A stretch of 32,867 nt of DNA, taken from assembly GCA_030625645.1 (NCBI GenBank), contig DAOUQH010000008.1:1-32867 (forward strand), given 5' to 3'. Below are positions 7,787 to 15,784 of this stretch, piece after piece (within the stretch, counting starts at the first letter, position 1; the number at the start of each line of letters is the position of its first letter). Under the pieces are notes generated by a model, which searched no databases, was not told where the DNA came from, and was given only the letters and a program-made list of their open reading frames with translations. The DNA comes from Flavobacteriia bacterium (GTDB taxonomy: Bacteria > Bacteroidota > Bacteroidia > Flavobacteriales > Flavobacteriaceae). The translations under genes and the position numbers were made by a program.

Positions 7787-9514
7787 ATGAAATATAAGAA
7801 TCTTATTATTGGAATTGGAATTTTATTCTTAGGAATTTTAATCGGGAATATCTTTTCAGGGAGTGAAAATAGTTCTCAAGTAGAAAATGAACATTTGTAT
7901 TCAGTTGAAAAGGAAAATCAAATTTGGACATGCTCTATGCATCCACAAATAAAACTAGAAAAAGAAGGGCAGTGCCCAATTTGTGCAATGGATTTAATTC
8001 CGCTTGTCGAAAATAATTCCACTGAAAAAATTGAACAAAATGAAATTGTAATGACACCAGAGGCTATTCAATTAGCTAATATTCAAACTATCGAAATTAA
8101 AAAATCTAATGTAAATAAAGAGATTAGATTATTAGGAACTGTAAAGGCAGATGAACGAAGAATATCTTCGCAAGTTTCACATATCTCTGGTAGAATTGAG
8201 CAATTGTATATAAACTTTACCGGTGAAAAAGTAAGAAAAGGGCAACGAATAGCCAAAATATATTCACCAGAATTAATCTCAGCACAAAAAGAACTTTTTG
8301 AAGCAATAAAATCAAAAGATATTTATCCTCAATTATTTATAGCATCAAAAAATAAATTAAAATCATGGAAATTATCAGAATCGCAAATTGAAGCAATTAT
8401 AAAGTCAAGGAAAGTAAAAGAAAAGATAGATATTTTATCAGATTATTCAGGCTTTGTAATGAGTAAATATGTTGCATTGGGTGATTATTTAAATGTAGGC
8501 TCAAAATTATTTGAAATTGCAAATATTGATAAAGTTTGGATTCTATTTGATGTCTATGAAGCAGATATTCCATGGATAAAAAAGGGAGATGAAATTACAT
8601 TTTATATACAGGCGGTTCAGGGTGAAAATTTAAAAGGTAGAATTACTCATATTGATCCTTTTGTTTCTTCAGAAAGTAGGGTTGCAAAAGTAAGGGTTGA
8701 GCTTAATAATAAATCGCATAAATTATTACCAGAAATGTATGCAAATGGAACCGTCAAAGCTAAGCTATCCAATGAAGAAAATGCTATTATTATTCCTAAA
8801 TCAGCTGTACTCTGGACAGGTAAAAGATCTATAGTTTACGTGAGAGTTCCGCATAAGAATACGATTTCATTTGCCTATCGAGAAATTATTTTGGGGGATA
8901 ATCTTGGTGAATTCTATCTAGTAAGAAATGGTTTGCTTGTAGGTGAATCTATTGCTGTAAATGGCGTTTTTAGGATTGATGCTTCTGCACAATTAATGGG
9001 AAAGCAAAGTATGATGAATCAAGTAGCGAATTCAAAATCAAAAAAAACAAGTGTTAAAATTGATTCGGTGTTTCAGAAAAATATGGGATTTGTAATTGAA
9101 AATTATACTTTCTTAAAAAATGCTTTAGTAGAATCGGATGCGCTAAAGTCTCAAAGTTTAGTGAAAAATATAAAAAAATCTGTAAATACATTAGATATAA
9201 AATCACTAAATAGAGACATCTATGATGTTTGGTTAAAAGCATTGAAACCAATTAATAAAGCTCTAGAAACCATTCAAAACTCAACAGATATTGAAGTACA
9301 AAGGGAAGTGTTTATTGCATTGAGTTATGAAATGATAAATATAATTGAGAATTTAGGAATTGAAACTTTTAATAATAAACCTTTATATCTTGAATTTTGC
9401 CCGATGGCAGATAACAATACTGGAGCCTATTGGTTGAGTTATGACAAAGAAATTAGAAATCCATATTTTGGTGATAAGATGTTGAAATGTGGAGAAGTAA
9501 AAACTGAGTATTAA
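7787..9514 (+). CDS. cusB: CusB-type RND adaptor with heavy-metal-binding and DUF3347 domains
   Basis: This periplasmic adaptor joins the inner-membrane pump to the outer-membrane channel; 575 residues. From the N-terminus it has a membrane anchor (about 5-22); a short heavy-metal-binding domain at 47-72 with WTCSMHP and GQCPICAMDL (Cys49, Met51, His52, Cys63, Cys66, Met68); an HlyD-type barrel-sandwich region (VSGRIEQLY-like segment near 145 and SDYSGFVMSKYV near 225); a beta-barrel part; and a C-terminal DUF3347 domain (about 425-575) with EFCPMADNNTGAYWLS and MLKCGEV. The extra domains make it longer than E. coli CusB (about 400 residues). Fused metal-binding ends suggest that metal is captured in the periplasm and passed to the pump. 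Confidence 0.9.
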   Translation: MKYKNLIIGIGILFLGILIGNIFSGSENSSQVENEHLYSVEKENQIWTCSMHPQIKLEKEGQCPICAMDLIPLVENNSTEKIEQNEIVMTPEAIQLANIQTIEIKKSNVNKEIRLLGTVKADERRISSQVSHISGRIEQLYINFTGEKVRKGQRIAKIYSPELISAQKELFEAIKSKDIYPQLFIASKNKLKSWKLSESQIEAIIKSRKVKEKIDILSDYSGFVMSKYVALGDYLNVGSKLFEIANIDKVWILFDVYEADIPWIKKGDEITFYIQAVQGENLKGRITHIDPFVSSESRVAKVRVELNNKSHKLLPEMYANGTVKAKLSNEENAIIIPKSAVLWTGKRSIVYVRVPHKNTISFAYREIILGDNLGEFYLVRNGLLVGESIAVNGVFRIDASAQLMGKQSMMNQVANSKSKKTSVKIDSVFQKNMGFVIENYTFLKNALVESDALKSQSLVKNIKKSVNTLDIKSLNRDIYDVWLKALKPINKALETIQNSTDIEVQREVFIALSYEMINIIENLGIETFNNKPLYLEFCPMADNNTGAYWLSYDKEIRNPYFGDKMLKCGEVKTEY

Positions 9515-9660
9515 TTAATAACCTAATTTTTAGGTAATTATTAGCTCTAACTTAGGTTGATAAGTATTTTAAAAATCCCCATTTATAGAACAATAAAAAG
9601 AACTTATTTGAGTTAATAAACTTGGAAATAAAAAATTTATTTAAACTAAAATTATTTATC

Positions 9661-9999
9661 ATGAAAAAATTCAATTTTACATTAGCTGTATTAGTAATTT
9701 TTGGACTTGCAATTACATCGTGTAATGAAACCAAAAAGGAAGAAGTAAAAAAAGAACAAACTGAGGTTAAAGCCGAAGTTAAAGGAGAAAAAGCACTTGA
9801 AAAAGTTACTGAATCTGAAGAGGTTGCAATGGCAGTTTATGCCTGCCCAATGAAGTGTGAAGGAGACAAAACGTATTCTGAAGAAGGTTCTTGTCCAAAA
9901 TGTAATATGGATTTGAAAAAAGTAGAAGCTTCACATGATGATGATGATAATGAAAAGAAGTCTGAAGAAGAAAATCATGATGGTCATGACCATGATTAG
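9661..9999 (+). CDS. Heavy-metal-binding-domain lipoprotein with His/Asp tail
   Basis: A 112-residue lipoprotein with lipid-bearing Cys21 after LAITS. A Lys/Glu-rich linker leads to a heavy-metal-binding domain: YACPMKC at 60-66 and GSCPKCNMDL at 76-85 (Cys62, Met64, Cys66, Cys78, Cys81, Met83). This matches the N-terminal domain of the adjacent CusB-type adaptor except that Cys66 replaces the usual His-Pro. The C-terminus is acidic and His-rich (HDDDD, then NHDGHDHD), a likely extra metal site. I took the ATG at 9661 because the signal peptide begins there; an in-frame ATG at 9622 would add 13 residues before it. The likely role is a periplasmic metal chaperone or sponge for the pump. A terminator follows. 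Confidence 0.85.
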   Translation: MKKFNFTLAVLVIFGLAITSCNETKKEEVKKEQTEVKAEVKGEKALEKVTESEEVAMAVYACPMKCEGDKTYSEEGSCPKCNMDLKKVEASHDDDDNEKKSEEENHDGHDHD

Positions 10000-10024
10000 A
10001 TTGTGATATAAATATTTTAAATGT

Positions 10025-10055
10025 AAAAAAAGGCTATCATATGATAGTTTTTTTA
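10025..10055 (+). terminator. Rho-independent terminator after the metal-efflux genes
   Basis: The arms CTATC (10034-10038) and GATAG (10043-10047) enclose ATAT. They are extended by G.U pairs and by an A run upstream paired to a T run (10048-10054) downstream. It lies about 35 bases after the metal-binding lipoprotein gene and marks the probable end of the cus transcript. Confidence 0.65.
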
Positions 10056-10146
10056 TTTAAGTTTTTTTTGTAATTAATATTACAAATTTTTATAAAATTA
10101 AGTATATATTAGCCACTTAAATTAATTTAATCAAACATTATTTATT

Positions 10147-10539
10147 ATGAAAAAATTACTATTTATTTTAACTGTTATTAGTTTTGTGAGTTTTACGAGT
10201 TGTGATACAGCAAAATCAACAACTTCAGACTTAGCTAGCGAAACAATGGATTATGCTGGAATGCAAGACTTATTTACAAATAGTCCAGAAATTCAAGGCA
10301 AGGTTCAAGATCAATTATTAAATAACACGGCTTTAAGAAATAAAGCAACTAGTTATTTAAAAGATAATCCAGCTTCTGCTGCAAAAGTTGCAGATTTTGT
10401 AAAAGCTAATCCAGGTGCTGCAAAAGGTAAACTTATGCAGTATGTTTTAGATAATCCAGAATTAACTAAACAAGCCATGAATTGGGTAAAAAGTAATCCA
10501 GATATTTTGAAAAAAGCATTAAAATTGATTGGAATGTAA
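10147..10539 (+). CDS. Small lipoprotein made of about 14-residue NP helical repeats, unknown function
   Basis: I do not recognise this 130-residue protein. It has a clear lipoprotein signal, with Cys19 after VSFTS, and no acidic surface-export cluster directly after the Cys. From about residue 45 to the end it is made of some six units of 14-15 residues. The last four begin with NP (NPASAAKVADFVKA, NPGAAKGKLMQYVLD, NPELTKQAMNWVKS, NPDILKKALKLIGM), and two looser units precede them. Each unit looks like one short amphipathic helix capped by Asn-Pro, with aromatic or aliphatic residues at fixed positions. The gene stands alone between two terminators, so it is probably its own transcript. A helical scaffold or envelope-binding role is only an inference. 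Confidence 0.7.
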   Translation: MKKLLFILTVISFVSFTSCDTAKSTTSDLASETMDYAGMQDLFTNSPEIQGKVQDQLLNNTALRNKATSYLKDNPASAAKVADFVKANPGAAKGKLMQYVLDNPELTKQAMNWVKSNPDILKKALKLIGM

Positions 10540-10555
10540 TTCTAAATCAACGATT

Positions 10556-10594
10556 TAAAAAAAAATGATTGCAATTTGCAATCATTTTTTTTTA
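10556..10594. terminator. Bidirectional terminator between converging genes
   Basis: A perfect 14-bp inverted repeat (10561-10574 and 10576-10589, core ATGATTGCAA) with A runs on the left and T runs on the right can end transcription in both directions. It lies between the NP-repeat lipoprotein gene (plus) and the rhomboid gene (minus), and its T run touches the rhomboid stop codon. Confidence 0.8.
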
Positions 10595-11287
10595 CTCTAA
10601 ATTATCAGAATTTTTATCTTGTTCAATATTCAAATCGGGATTAAAATTACCATCTTCATCAAACATTTCATCAAATTTATCAGGTTGATAACCTTGTTTT
10701 TCCCAATCGTATTGAAATTTTTGTAAGCCTTTTTTTCTATAGAAAACTGCAAGAAATAAACCAATTACAAATCCCGACAAATGACCTTCCCAGGACACCT
10801 CCTCTTTAACTGGTAGAATATACCAAACCATACTTCCGTAAAGAAAAATAACAACCATTGCTACAGCAATAAGTTTGGTATTTTTTCTAATCACCCCGCT
10901 AAAAAATAAAAAACTAAACAATAAATAGATCATTCCACTGGCACCAATATGATATGATTTTCGTGCAATAATCCATGTTAGCAAACCTGTAAGGATAGTG
11001 CCATAAATCAAAACTTTAAAAGATATATTTCTATAAAAATAAATAGTGCTAAACATTAAAATAAAAAGAGGTATTGAGTTATGATATAGGTGTTTAACAT
11101 CTCCATGAATAAAAGGAGAAAAGAAGATACCTCTTAATCCTTTTAATGTTCTAGGATAAATTCCGTATTCATTAAAACTAATATGAAATGTCATCTCAAA
11201 CCAAAAAATTACCCATAAAAGAAGAACAAAATACAAAGGAATTGCTAATGTTGCCGGAGTAAATTTAAAATCTTTTAGATTATTCAT
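10592..11287 (-). CDS. Rhomboid-family intramembrane serine protease
   Basis: This inner-membrane protein of 231 residues has about six transmembrane segments. The catalytic serine is Ser117 in GASGMIY and the partner histidine is His169 in WEGHLSG. Asn70 in HLYHNS corresponds to the oxyanion-stabilising Asn of the HxxxN motif. A charged cytoplasmic tail of about 45 residues (after VFYRKKG) ends in an acidic stretch. Rhomboids cut single-pass membrane proteins within or near the bilayer; the target here is unknown. The gene is divergent from rarA with 106 bases between starts. Confidence 0.92.
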   Translation of the reverse strand: MNNLKDFKFTPATLAIPLYFVLLLWVIFWFEMTFHISFNEYGIYPRTLKGLRGIFFSPFIHGDVKHLYHNSIPLFILMFSTIYFYRNISFKVLIYGTILTGLLTWIIARKSYHIGASGMIYLLFSFLFFSGVIRKNTKLIAVAMVVIFLYGSMVWYILPVKEEVSWEGHLSGFVIGLFLAVFYRKKGLQKFQYDWEKQGYQPDKFDEMFDEDGNFNPDLNIEQDKNSDNLE

Positions 11288-11393
11288 TATTAATAAATAT
11301 GCTACTAAAATACAATATTTATCCTATAATATATAGTTTCCAAAAGAAAGGACTTTTAATATATTTCTTGTATCTTTTCTTTACTTTTACAAT

Positions 11394-12671
11394 ATGAATA
11401 ATAAACCACTGGCAGAAAGAATACGACCTAAAACTTTAGATGACTATATAAGTCAGCAACATTTGGTTGGTAAAAATGGCGCTTTGACTCAACATATCAA
11501 AAAAGGAATAATTCCTTCTTTAATTTTATGGGGACCTCCAGGAATTGGCAAAACAACTTTAGCAGATATTATTGCTGAAGTTTCAGGTCGTCCATTTTAT
11601 TCACTTAGTGCAATTAATTCTGGTGTAAAAGATGTGAGGGAAATTATTCAAAAAGCAAAAAATAGTGGTGGTTTATTTACTACCAAAAACCCAATTTTAT
11701 TTATTGATGAAATTCATCGGTTTAGTAAATCACAACAAGATTCTTTGCTAGGTGCAGTTGAAAGAGGGTGGATTACTTTAATTGGTGCAACAACTGAGAA
11801 TCCTAGTTTTGAAGTAATTCCAGCTTTACTTTCTCGTTGTCAGGTTTATATTTTAAATGCTTTTGATAAAAATGACCTTATTACTTTATTACATCGTGCA
11901 TTAGAAAAAGATGAAATTATTTCAAAAAAAGATATTGAAATAAAAGAAACCGATGCTTTATTACAGTTGTCTGGAGGAGATGCCAGAAAATTATTAAATA
12001 TTTTTGAATTGGTGGTAATTTCAGAGGAAGAACCTGTGATTATTACCAATGATATGGTTTTAAAAAAAGTACAAAAAAATACAGTTCGTTATGATAAAAC
12101 TGGCGAGCAGCATTATGATATTATTTCGGCATTCATTAAATCTATCCGTGGAAGCGATCCTAACGGAGCAGCTTATTGGTTAGCGAGGATGATTGAAGGA
12201 GGGGAGGATGTAAAATTTATTGCCAGAAGGATGTTGATATTGGCTTCAGAAGATATTGGTAATGCCAATCCAACAGCATTAATTCTGGCCAATAATACTT
12301 TTCAATCTGTTTCTATTATTGGCTTTCCGGAATCGAGAATTATCCTGAGTCAGTGTGCTATTTATTTAGCAAATTCTGCAAAAAGTAATGCTTCCTACCA
12401 AGCTATAAATGATGCACAACAATTGGTTAGAGATACTGGTGATTTATCAATTCCTTTACATCTTAGAAATGCACCAACTAAACTGATGAAAGAACTCGAC
12501 TATGGAAAAAACTATAAGTATGCCCATAGTTTTGAAGGGAATTTTGCCGAACAGGAATTTTTACCTGATGAGATAAAAAATACCAAACTTTATATACCTG
12601 GGAACAATAGTAGGGAGAATAGCTTTAGAGATGTTTTAAAAAAATTATGGAAAGGAAAATATGGATATTGA
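11394..12671 (+). CDS. rarA: RarA (MgsA) replication-associated recombination ATPase
   Basis: A cytoplasmic AAA+ ATPase of the clamp-loader-like RarA/MgsA/WRNIP1 family that acts at stalled replication forks. At 425 residues it has the usual length. It shows [22 protein letters not shown] at the start, Walker [10 protein letters not shown] at 47-55, Walker [11 protein letters not shown] at 101-110, sensor-1 [12 protein letters not shown] at 129-140, an arginine-finger region LLSRCQ, and the family-specific C-terminal part ([19 protein letters not shown], then NSYARTG-equivalent residues are absent or altered but [20 protein letters not shown] is present). It ends 7 bases from the stop of the converging gene at 12679. 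No anomaly is seen. Confidence 0.95.
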   Translation: MNNKPLAERIRPKTLDDYISQQHLVGKNGALTQHIKKGIIPSLILWGPPGIGKTTLADIIAEVSGRPFYSLSAINSGVKDVREIIQKAKNSGGLFTTKNPILFIDEIHRFSKSQQDSLLGAVERGWITLIGATTENPSFEVIPALLSRCQVYILNAFDKNDLITLLHRALEKDEIISKKDIEIKETDALLQLSGGDARKLLNIFELVVISEEEPVIITNDMVLKKVQKNTVRYDKTGEQHYDIISAFIKSIRGSDPNGAAYWLARMIEGGEDVKFIARRMLILASEDIGNANPTALILANNTFQSVSIIGFPESRIILSQCAIYLANSAKSNASYQAINDAQQLVRDTGDLSIPLHLRNAPTKLMKELDYGKNYKYAHSFEGNFAEQEFLPDEIKNTKLYIPGNNSRENSFRDVLKKLWKGKYGY

Positions 12672-12678
12672 AATCTTT

Positions 12679-13512
12679 TTACTCCAAATTAAAAATTTTT
12701 GTTTCAATTTTCCCATCATGTTCAATGTCAACTTTAAGATTTCCATCTTTGTCAAAACTTCCTATAGAATGAATAAATTGTCCTTCATTATTTTTCCACT
12801 TAACATGAAAAATTCCTACCGTAGAAGATTTTGTTATAACTGCAATTTTCTCTCCTTTTTTATATAACTTATCTTTACTATCATTAACATAAGCAACTAA
12901 ATTTTCACTTTGTTTTACAAGTAAAAATGAAAGCTTATCATTACTAAAAGATCTAGCAGAAGCCTCTATATTATCAACTTCAATTTCCTCGGTTTCAACT
13001 ACAGAAGTTTCAGGAATTGTAATAGCTTTAGGAGCTTTTGATGGAGATGTTATATTCTTTTTATTTATAACTAATGCAGGGCTGTATTGATAATCCATAT
13101 TTTCTATTGAGACAAATGCATTGCGTAAAGCCTCATGGTGTGCAGGTTTATATTCTTTTTTTCTACTACTTCCCTGAATAGAAGTATAAATAACTTTATT
13201 ATAACAATCAATCAATTCAATATTTAATTTTGTTGTAAATAAACGGGAGTCATCAATTACATTTGTAGTAATTCCTAAACATGGATTTTCATTTAGATCT
13301 TTTGGATATGTATCTCCTTCAAAAACAGTATTGTATCCTTTTTTCTTAAACAAAAATTTGGTTAATGAATTTACTTGATATTTATCTTCCCCTTTTAAAA
13401 ATTCGTAATTTTTAGGTACAATAATATATTTATAAGCATTCAAATTGTTTTGAGCAAAACTTAAAGAAATAGATAAGAATAAAGCCAAAATACTTAAAGA
13501 TATTTTTTTCAT
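12679..13512 (-). CDS. Secreted protein of unknown function, paired with DUF5723 protein
   Basis: I cannot assign a function to this 277-residue protein. It has a signal peptide ending near SLSFAQ at 20-21. The exported part has an N-terminal region (YKYIIVPKNYEFLKGEDKYQ) with two cysteines (in NPCLGI and IDCYNK), a Thr/Glu-rich linker near 160-185, and a C-terminal small beta-rich unit with repeated Gly-Lys/Asp turns (GIFHVKWKNNEGQFIHS, GSFDKDGNLKVDIEHDGK). It starts 15 bases after the DUF5723 gene, so the two are probably one operon and one envelope function. Similar proteins occur widely in Flavobacteriaceae, as far as I recall, without a defined role. Confidence 0.75.
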   Translation of the reverse strand: MKKISLSILALFLSISLSFAQNNLNAYKYIIVPKNYEFLKGEDKYQVNSLTKFLFKKKGYNTVFEGDTYPKDLNENPCLGITTNVIDDSRLFTTKLNIELIDCYNKVIYTSIQGSSRKKEYKPAHHEALRNAFVSIENMDYQYSPALVINKKNITSPSKAPKAITIPETSVVETEEIEVDNIEASARSFSNDKLSFLLVKQSENLVAYVNDSKDKLYKKGEKIAVITKSSTVGIFHVKWKNNEGQFIHSIGSFDKDGNLKVDIEHDGKIETKIFNLE

Positions 13513-13527
13513 GATAAGGGTCTCTTA

Positions 13528-14973
13528 TTAATTAAATATTAAATTCATTCCAAATTGGAAAGAGGCATAGTTGGTGTCTTTCAATTTATACAAATCTAAT
13601 AAATTATCGGCAGTAGCATAGAGGTTAAAGAATTTATAATGGGTTGAAATGCCTACACCAATATTTTTATAAGAAAATTGGTCGTAGGTGTAAGTGACTT
13701 TAGCTGTAAGAAATCTATTAAAATCATGGGTTACAAAAGGACTAATAGCCCAAATGACCTTATTTGGTCTAATTGCTGTGTAGGTTTGTAAACCAAATTC
13801 TGTGATGAGTTCTTCTTCTTTATAATTCATCTTACACGAAATATTTCTAAAAACTGATTTACCTGTATTTTTTCTTTTCTCTCTTTTTATTTGATATTTT
13901 ATAGATGTATTTATCTTTGGAGTACGATTAGAACTAAAACTTGAAGTTAAACTATCTATTGGTATTTCTTCAAGAACATAAGAGTTATCAAATATATCTT
14001 CCCAATAATCTAATTCACTTCCTTCTGGTGGATTATAATAATTGTCATCGTTTAAAACAAAATCACTTTCAGTTTTATATGTGGTCACCTTATTTGAAAA
14101 TTTAGTAGATCCTAAATCAAGGATGCTTGCAGATGCGATTAAATGATCGTTAATATGGTAAGTGACTCCAAAATCAACAGCAAAACCAATATTTCCATTT
14201 AAAAAGAACAAACCAGGAATCACATCAGAGGAGTCATAGATTACACTTTCTCCATAAATATCCATTAGTCCGGAAGAATGAAATGCAAAATTCATATCTC
14301 TATAACTGTGATTAAATTGATTGGTATGTTCTAATACATATTGTCCTTTATTATAACTTGAACTTATATTTAAAGAGCCTGAAATAAGTTTAATTCTAGC
14401 TCCAATATTTAGAGATTCATTCATTCTTTTAGAAATGCCAATATGATAAACACCTGTTAATTCGGCAATAAGATCAATTTCATTAAAATTATAAGGAACA
14501 CCGGTTTCAGGTATTCCATCTCCATTTTGATCATCTCCATTATAGAATAGATTGACAATATCTGTTGGGTAACTTCCAAATCCTTCTATTTGTTGGTAAA
14601 CTCCAAAACTTACATAATAATCTTTATTTCTTAATCTAAAACCTGCATTTAAAACCTCCAGTTGCTGGTTAAATACAAAATAATCATTACTACCTAAATC
14701 TTGTTCATAAACAAATCTTAACACATCACTTTTTTTATCTGAATATGTATCAATATTATTATAAGTTATATTCTTGTCAGTTACTCCTGCTTGCACATAA
14801 ATATTGGAAAGAAAAGGTATGCCCAAATGTTTATCATAACTTATTTCTGCACCTGGATTTAAAAGTAATGTTTGTGGAATTTCATCAAAATCATATAGAA
14901 TTTGATTATTTTGAGCAAAAGAAAATTCGCAAAAAAGCAACAGCAACAGATATAAACAATGTTTATATTTCAT
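13528..14973 (-). CDS. DUF5723 family outer-membrane beta-barrel protein
   Basis: An exported protein of 481 residues with a signal peptide ending near FSFAQ. The segment LLLNPGAEISYDKHLGIPFLS near 36-56 is typical of DUF5723 proteins, which resemble the PorV/PorQ-like barrels of Bacteroidota. The rest is rich in alternating hydrophobic/polar strands with Tyr/Phe at ends (VGISTHYKFFNLYATADNL) and ends in MNLIFN, a barrel-like C-terminus. A DQNGDGIPE loop (14506-14532), a calcium-loop-like motif, sits in an external loop position. It is first in a two-gene unit with the secreted protein downstream. The function of the family is not known to me. Confidence 0.82.
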   Translation of the reverse strand: MKYKHCLYLLLLLFCEFSFAQNNQILYDFDEIPQTLLLNPGAEISYDKHLGIPFLSNIYVQAGVTDKNITYNNIDTYSDKKSDVLRFVYEQDLGSNDYFVFNQQLEVLNAGFRLRNKDYYVSFGVYQQIEGFGSYPTDIVNLFYNGDDQNGDGIPETGVPYNFNEIDLIAELTGVYHIGISKRMNESLNIGARIKLISGSLNISSSYNKGQYVLEHTNQFNHSYRDMNFAFHSSGLMDIYGESVIYDSSDVIPGLFFLNGNIGFAVDFGVTYHINDHLIASASILDLGSTKFSNKVTTYKTESDFVLNDDNYYNPPEGSELDYWEDIFDNSYVLEEIPIDSLTSSFSSNRTPKINTSIKYQIKREKRKNTGKSVFRNISCKMNYKEEELITEFGLQTYTAIRPNKVIWAISPFVTHDFNRFLTAKVTYTYDQFSYKNIGVGISTHYKFFNLYATADNLLDLYKLKDTNYASFQFGMNLIFN

Positions 14974-15044
14974 GAGAGGGGATAATTATAGCATTTTTTT
15001 AAAGTATAAATCTACAAATATTTTTTTAATTTACTTTTTATGAA

Positions 15045-15725
15045 TTAAAGAAATTGCTTTAACTGAATTAATTTTGTGATAGTTAGCACTTCTCCGGTGG
15101 CAACCTCACCATTAAATTCACAAAAAATAGTATGCATTCCAACATTTTTTGCTCCTAGAATATCTGCCTCAAAATTATCGCCAATCATTATGCTTTCGTG
15201 TGAGTTGGCTTTTGATTTTTCTAATGCATAATTAAATATTTTAGGATTTGGTTTTTTAACACCAACTTCTTCTGAAGTGATTACCTTATCAAAATAAGTT
15301 AAAATATTTGAACTCTCCATCTTTTTGTGTTGCACTTCCTCAAAACCATTTGTAATTATATGCATATTGTACTTAGGTTTTAAATACTCTAAAATTTCAA
15401 TTGCTCCATCAAAAAGCTTGTTGTGATCTGGTAAAAAATGGATATATTCTTCAGCTAGTAAATCAATTAATTTATCTGAGGCATTGTAGTTTAAACTATC
15501 AAAAGTTTCTTTAAGCCTTCCATATCTCAAATCGACTTTACTTACTTTATCTTCGCGATATAACTTCCAGTATCGATGATTTATCGGACTGTAAACTCCC
15601 ATAAATCTTTCAAAATCAAGCTCCACTTTATTCTTCGAAAGAATGTGTTTAAAAGTATTACTTGAGTTAATTTCAAAATCCCATAAAGTGTGATCTAAAT
15701 CGAAAAAGATATGTTTTATCTGCAT
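15045..15725 (-). CDS. YjjG-like HAD noncanonical pyrimidine nucleotidase
   Basis: A cytoplasmic HAD-superfamily phosphatase of 226 residues, matching the YjjG family that hydrolyses pyrimidine nucleoside monophosphates, including damaged ones. Motif I is FFDLDHTLWDF with Asp9 and Asp11, followed by a helical cap; motif II is IITNGFEE; motif III is the Lys of GVKKPNP; motif IV is MIGDNFEADILGA. The DHTLWDF sequence after the nucleophile is typical of YjjG rather than of phosphoglycolate phosphatases. It is divergent from the glycosyltransferase gene with 59 bases between starts. It stands alone on its strand, 71 bases from the DUF5723 gene. Confidence 0.88.
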   Translation of the reverse strand: MQIKHIFFDLDHTLWDFEINSSNTFKHILSKNKVELDFERFMGVYSPINHRYWKLYREDKVSKVDLRYGRLKETFDSLNYNASDKLIDLLAEEYIHFLPDHNKLFDGAIEILEYLKPKYNMHIITNGFEEVQHKKMESSNILTYFDKVITSEEVGVKKPNPKIFNYALEKSKANSHESIMIGDNFEADILGAKNVGMHTIFCEFNGEVATGEVLTITKLIQLKQFL

Positions 15726-15784
15726 TTGAGAGTTATTATAAAAAAAGTGTTTTATTTTAGCCTACTAAAATAATCAATATTAAT

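Noticed and set aside
9515-9660. Terminator after cusB formed by ACCTAA/TTAGGT near 9523-9538
   Set aside because: The stem is only six base pairs and no T run follows, so I kept the lipoprotein gene as a possible part of the same transcript.
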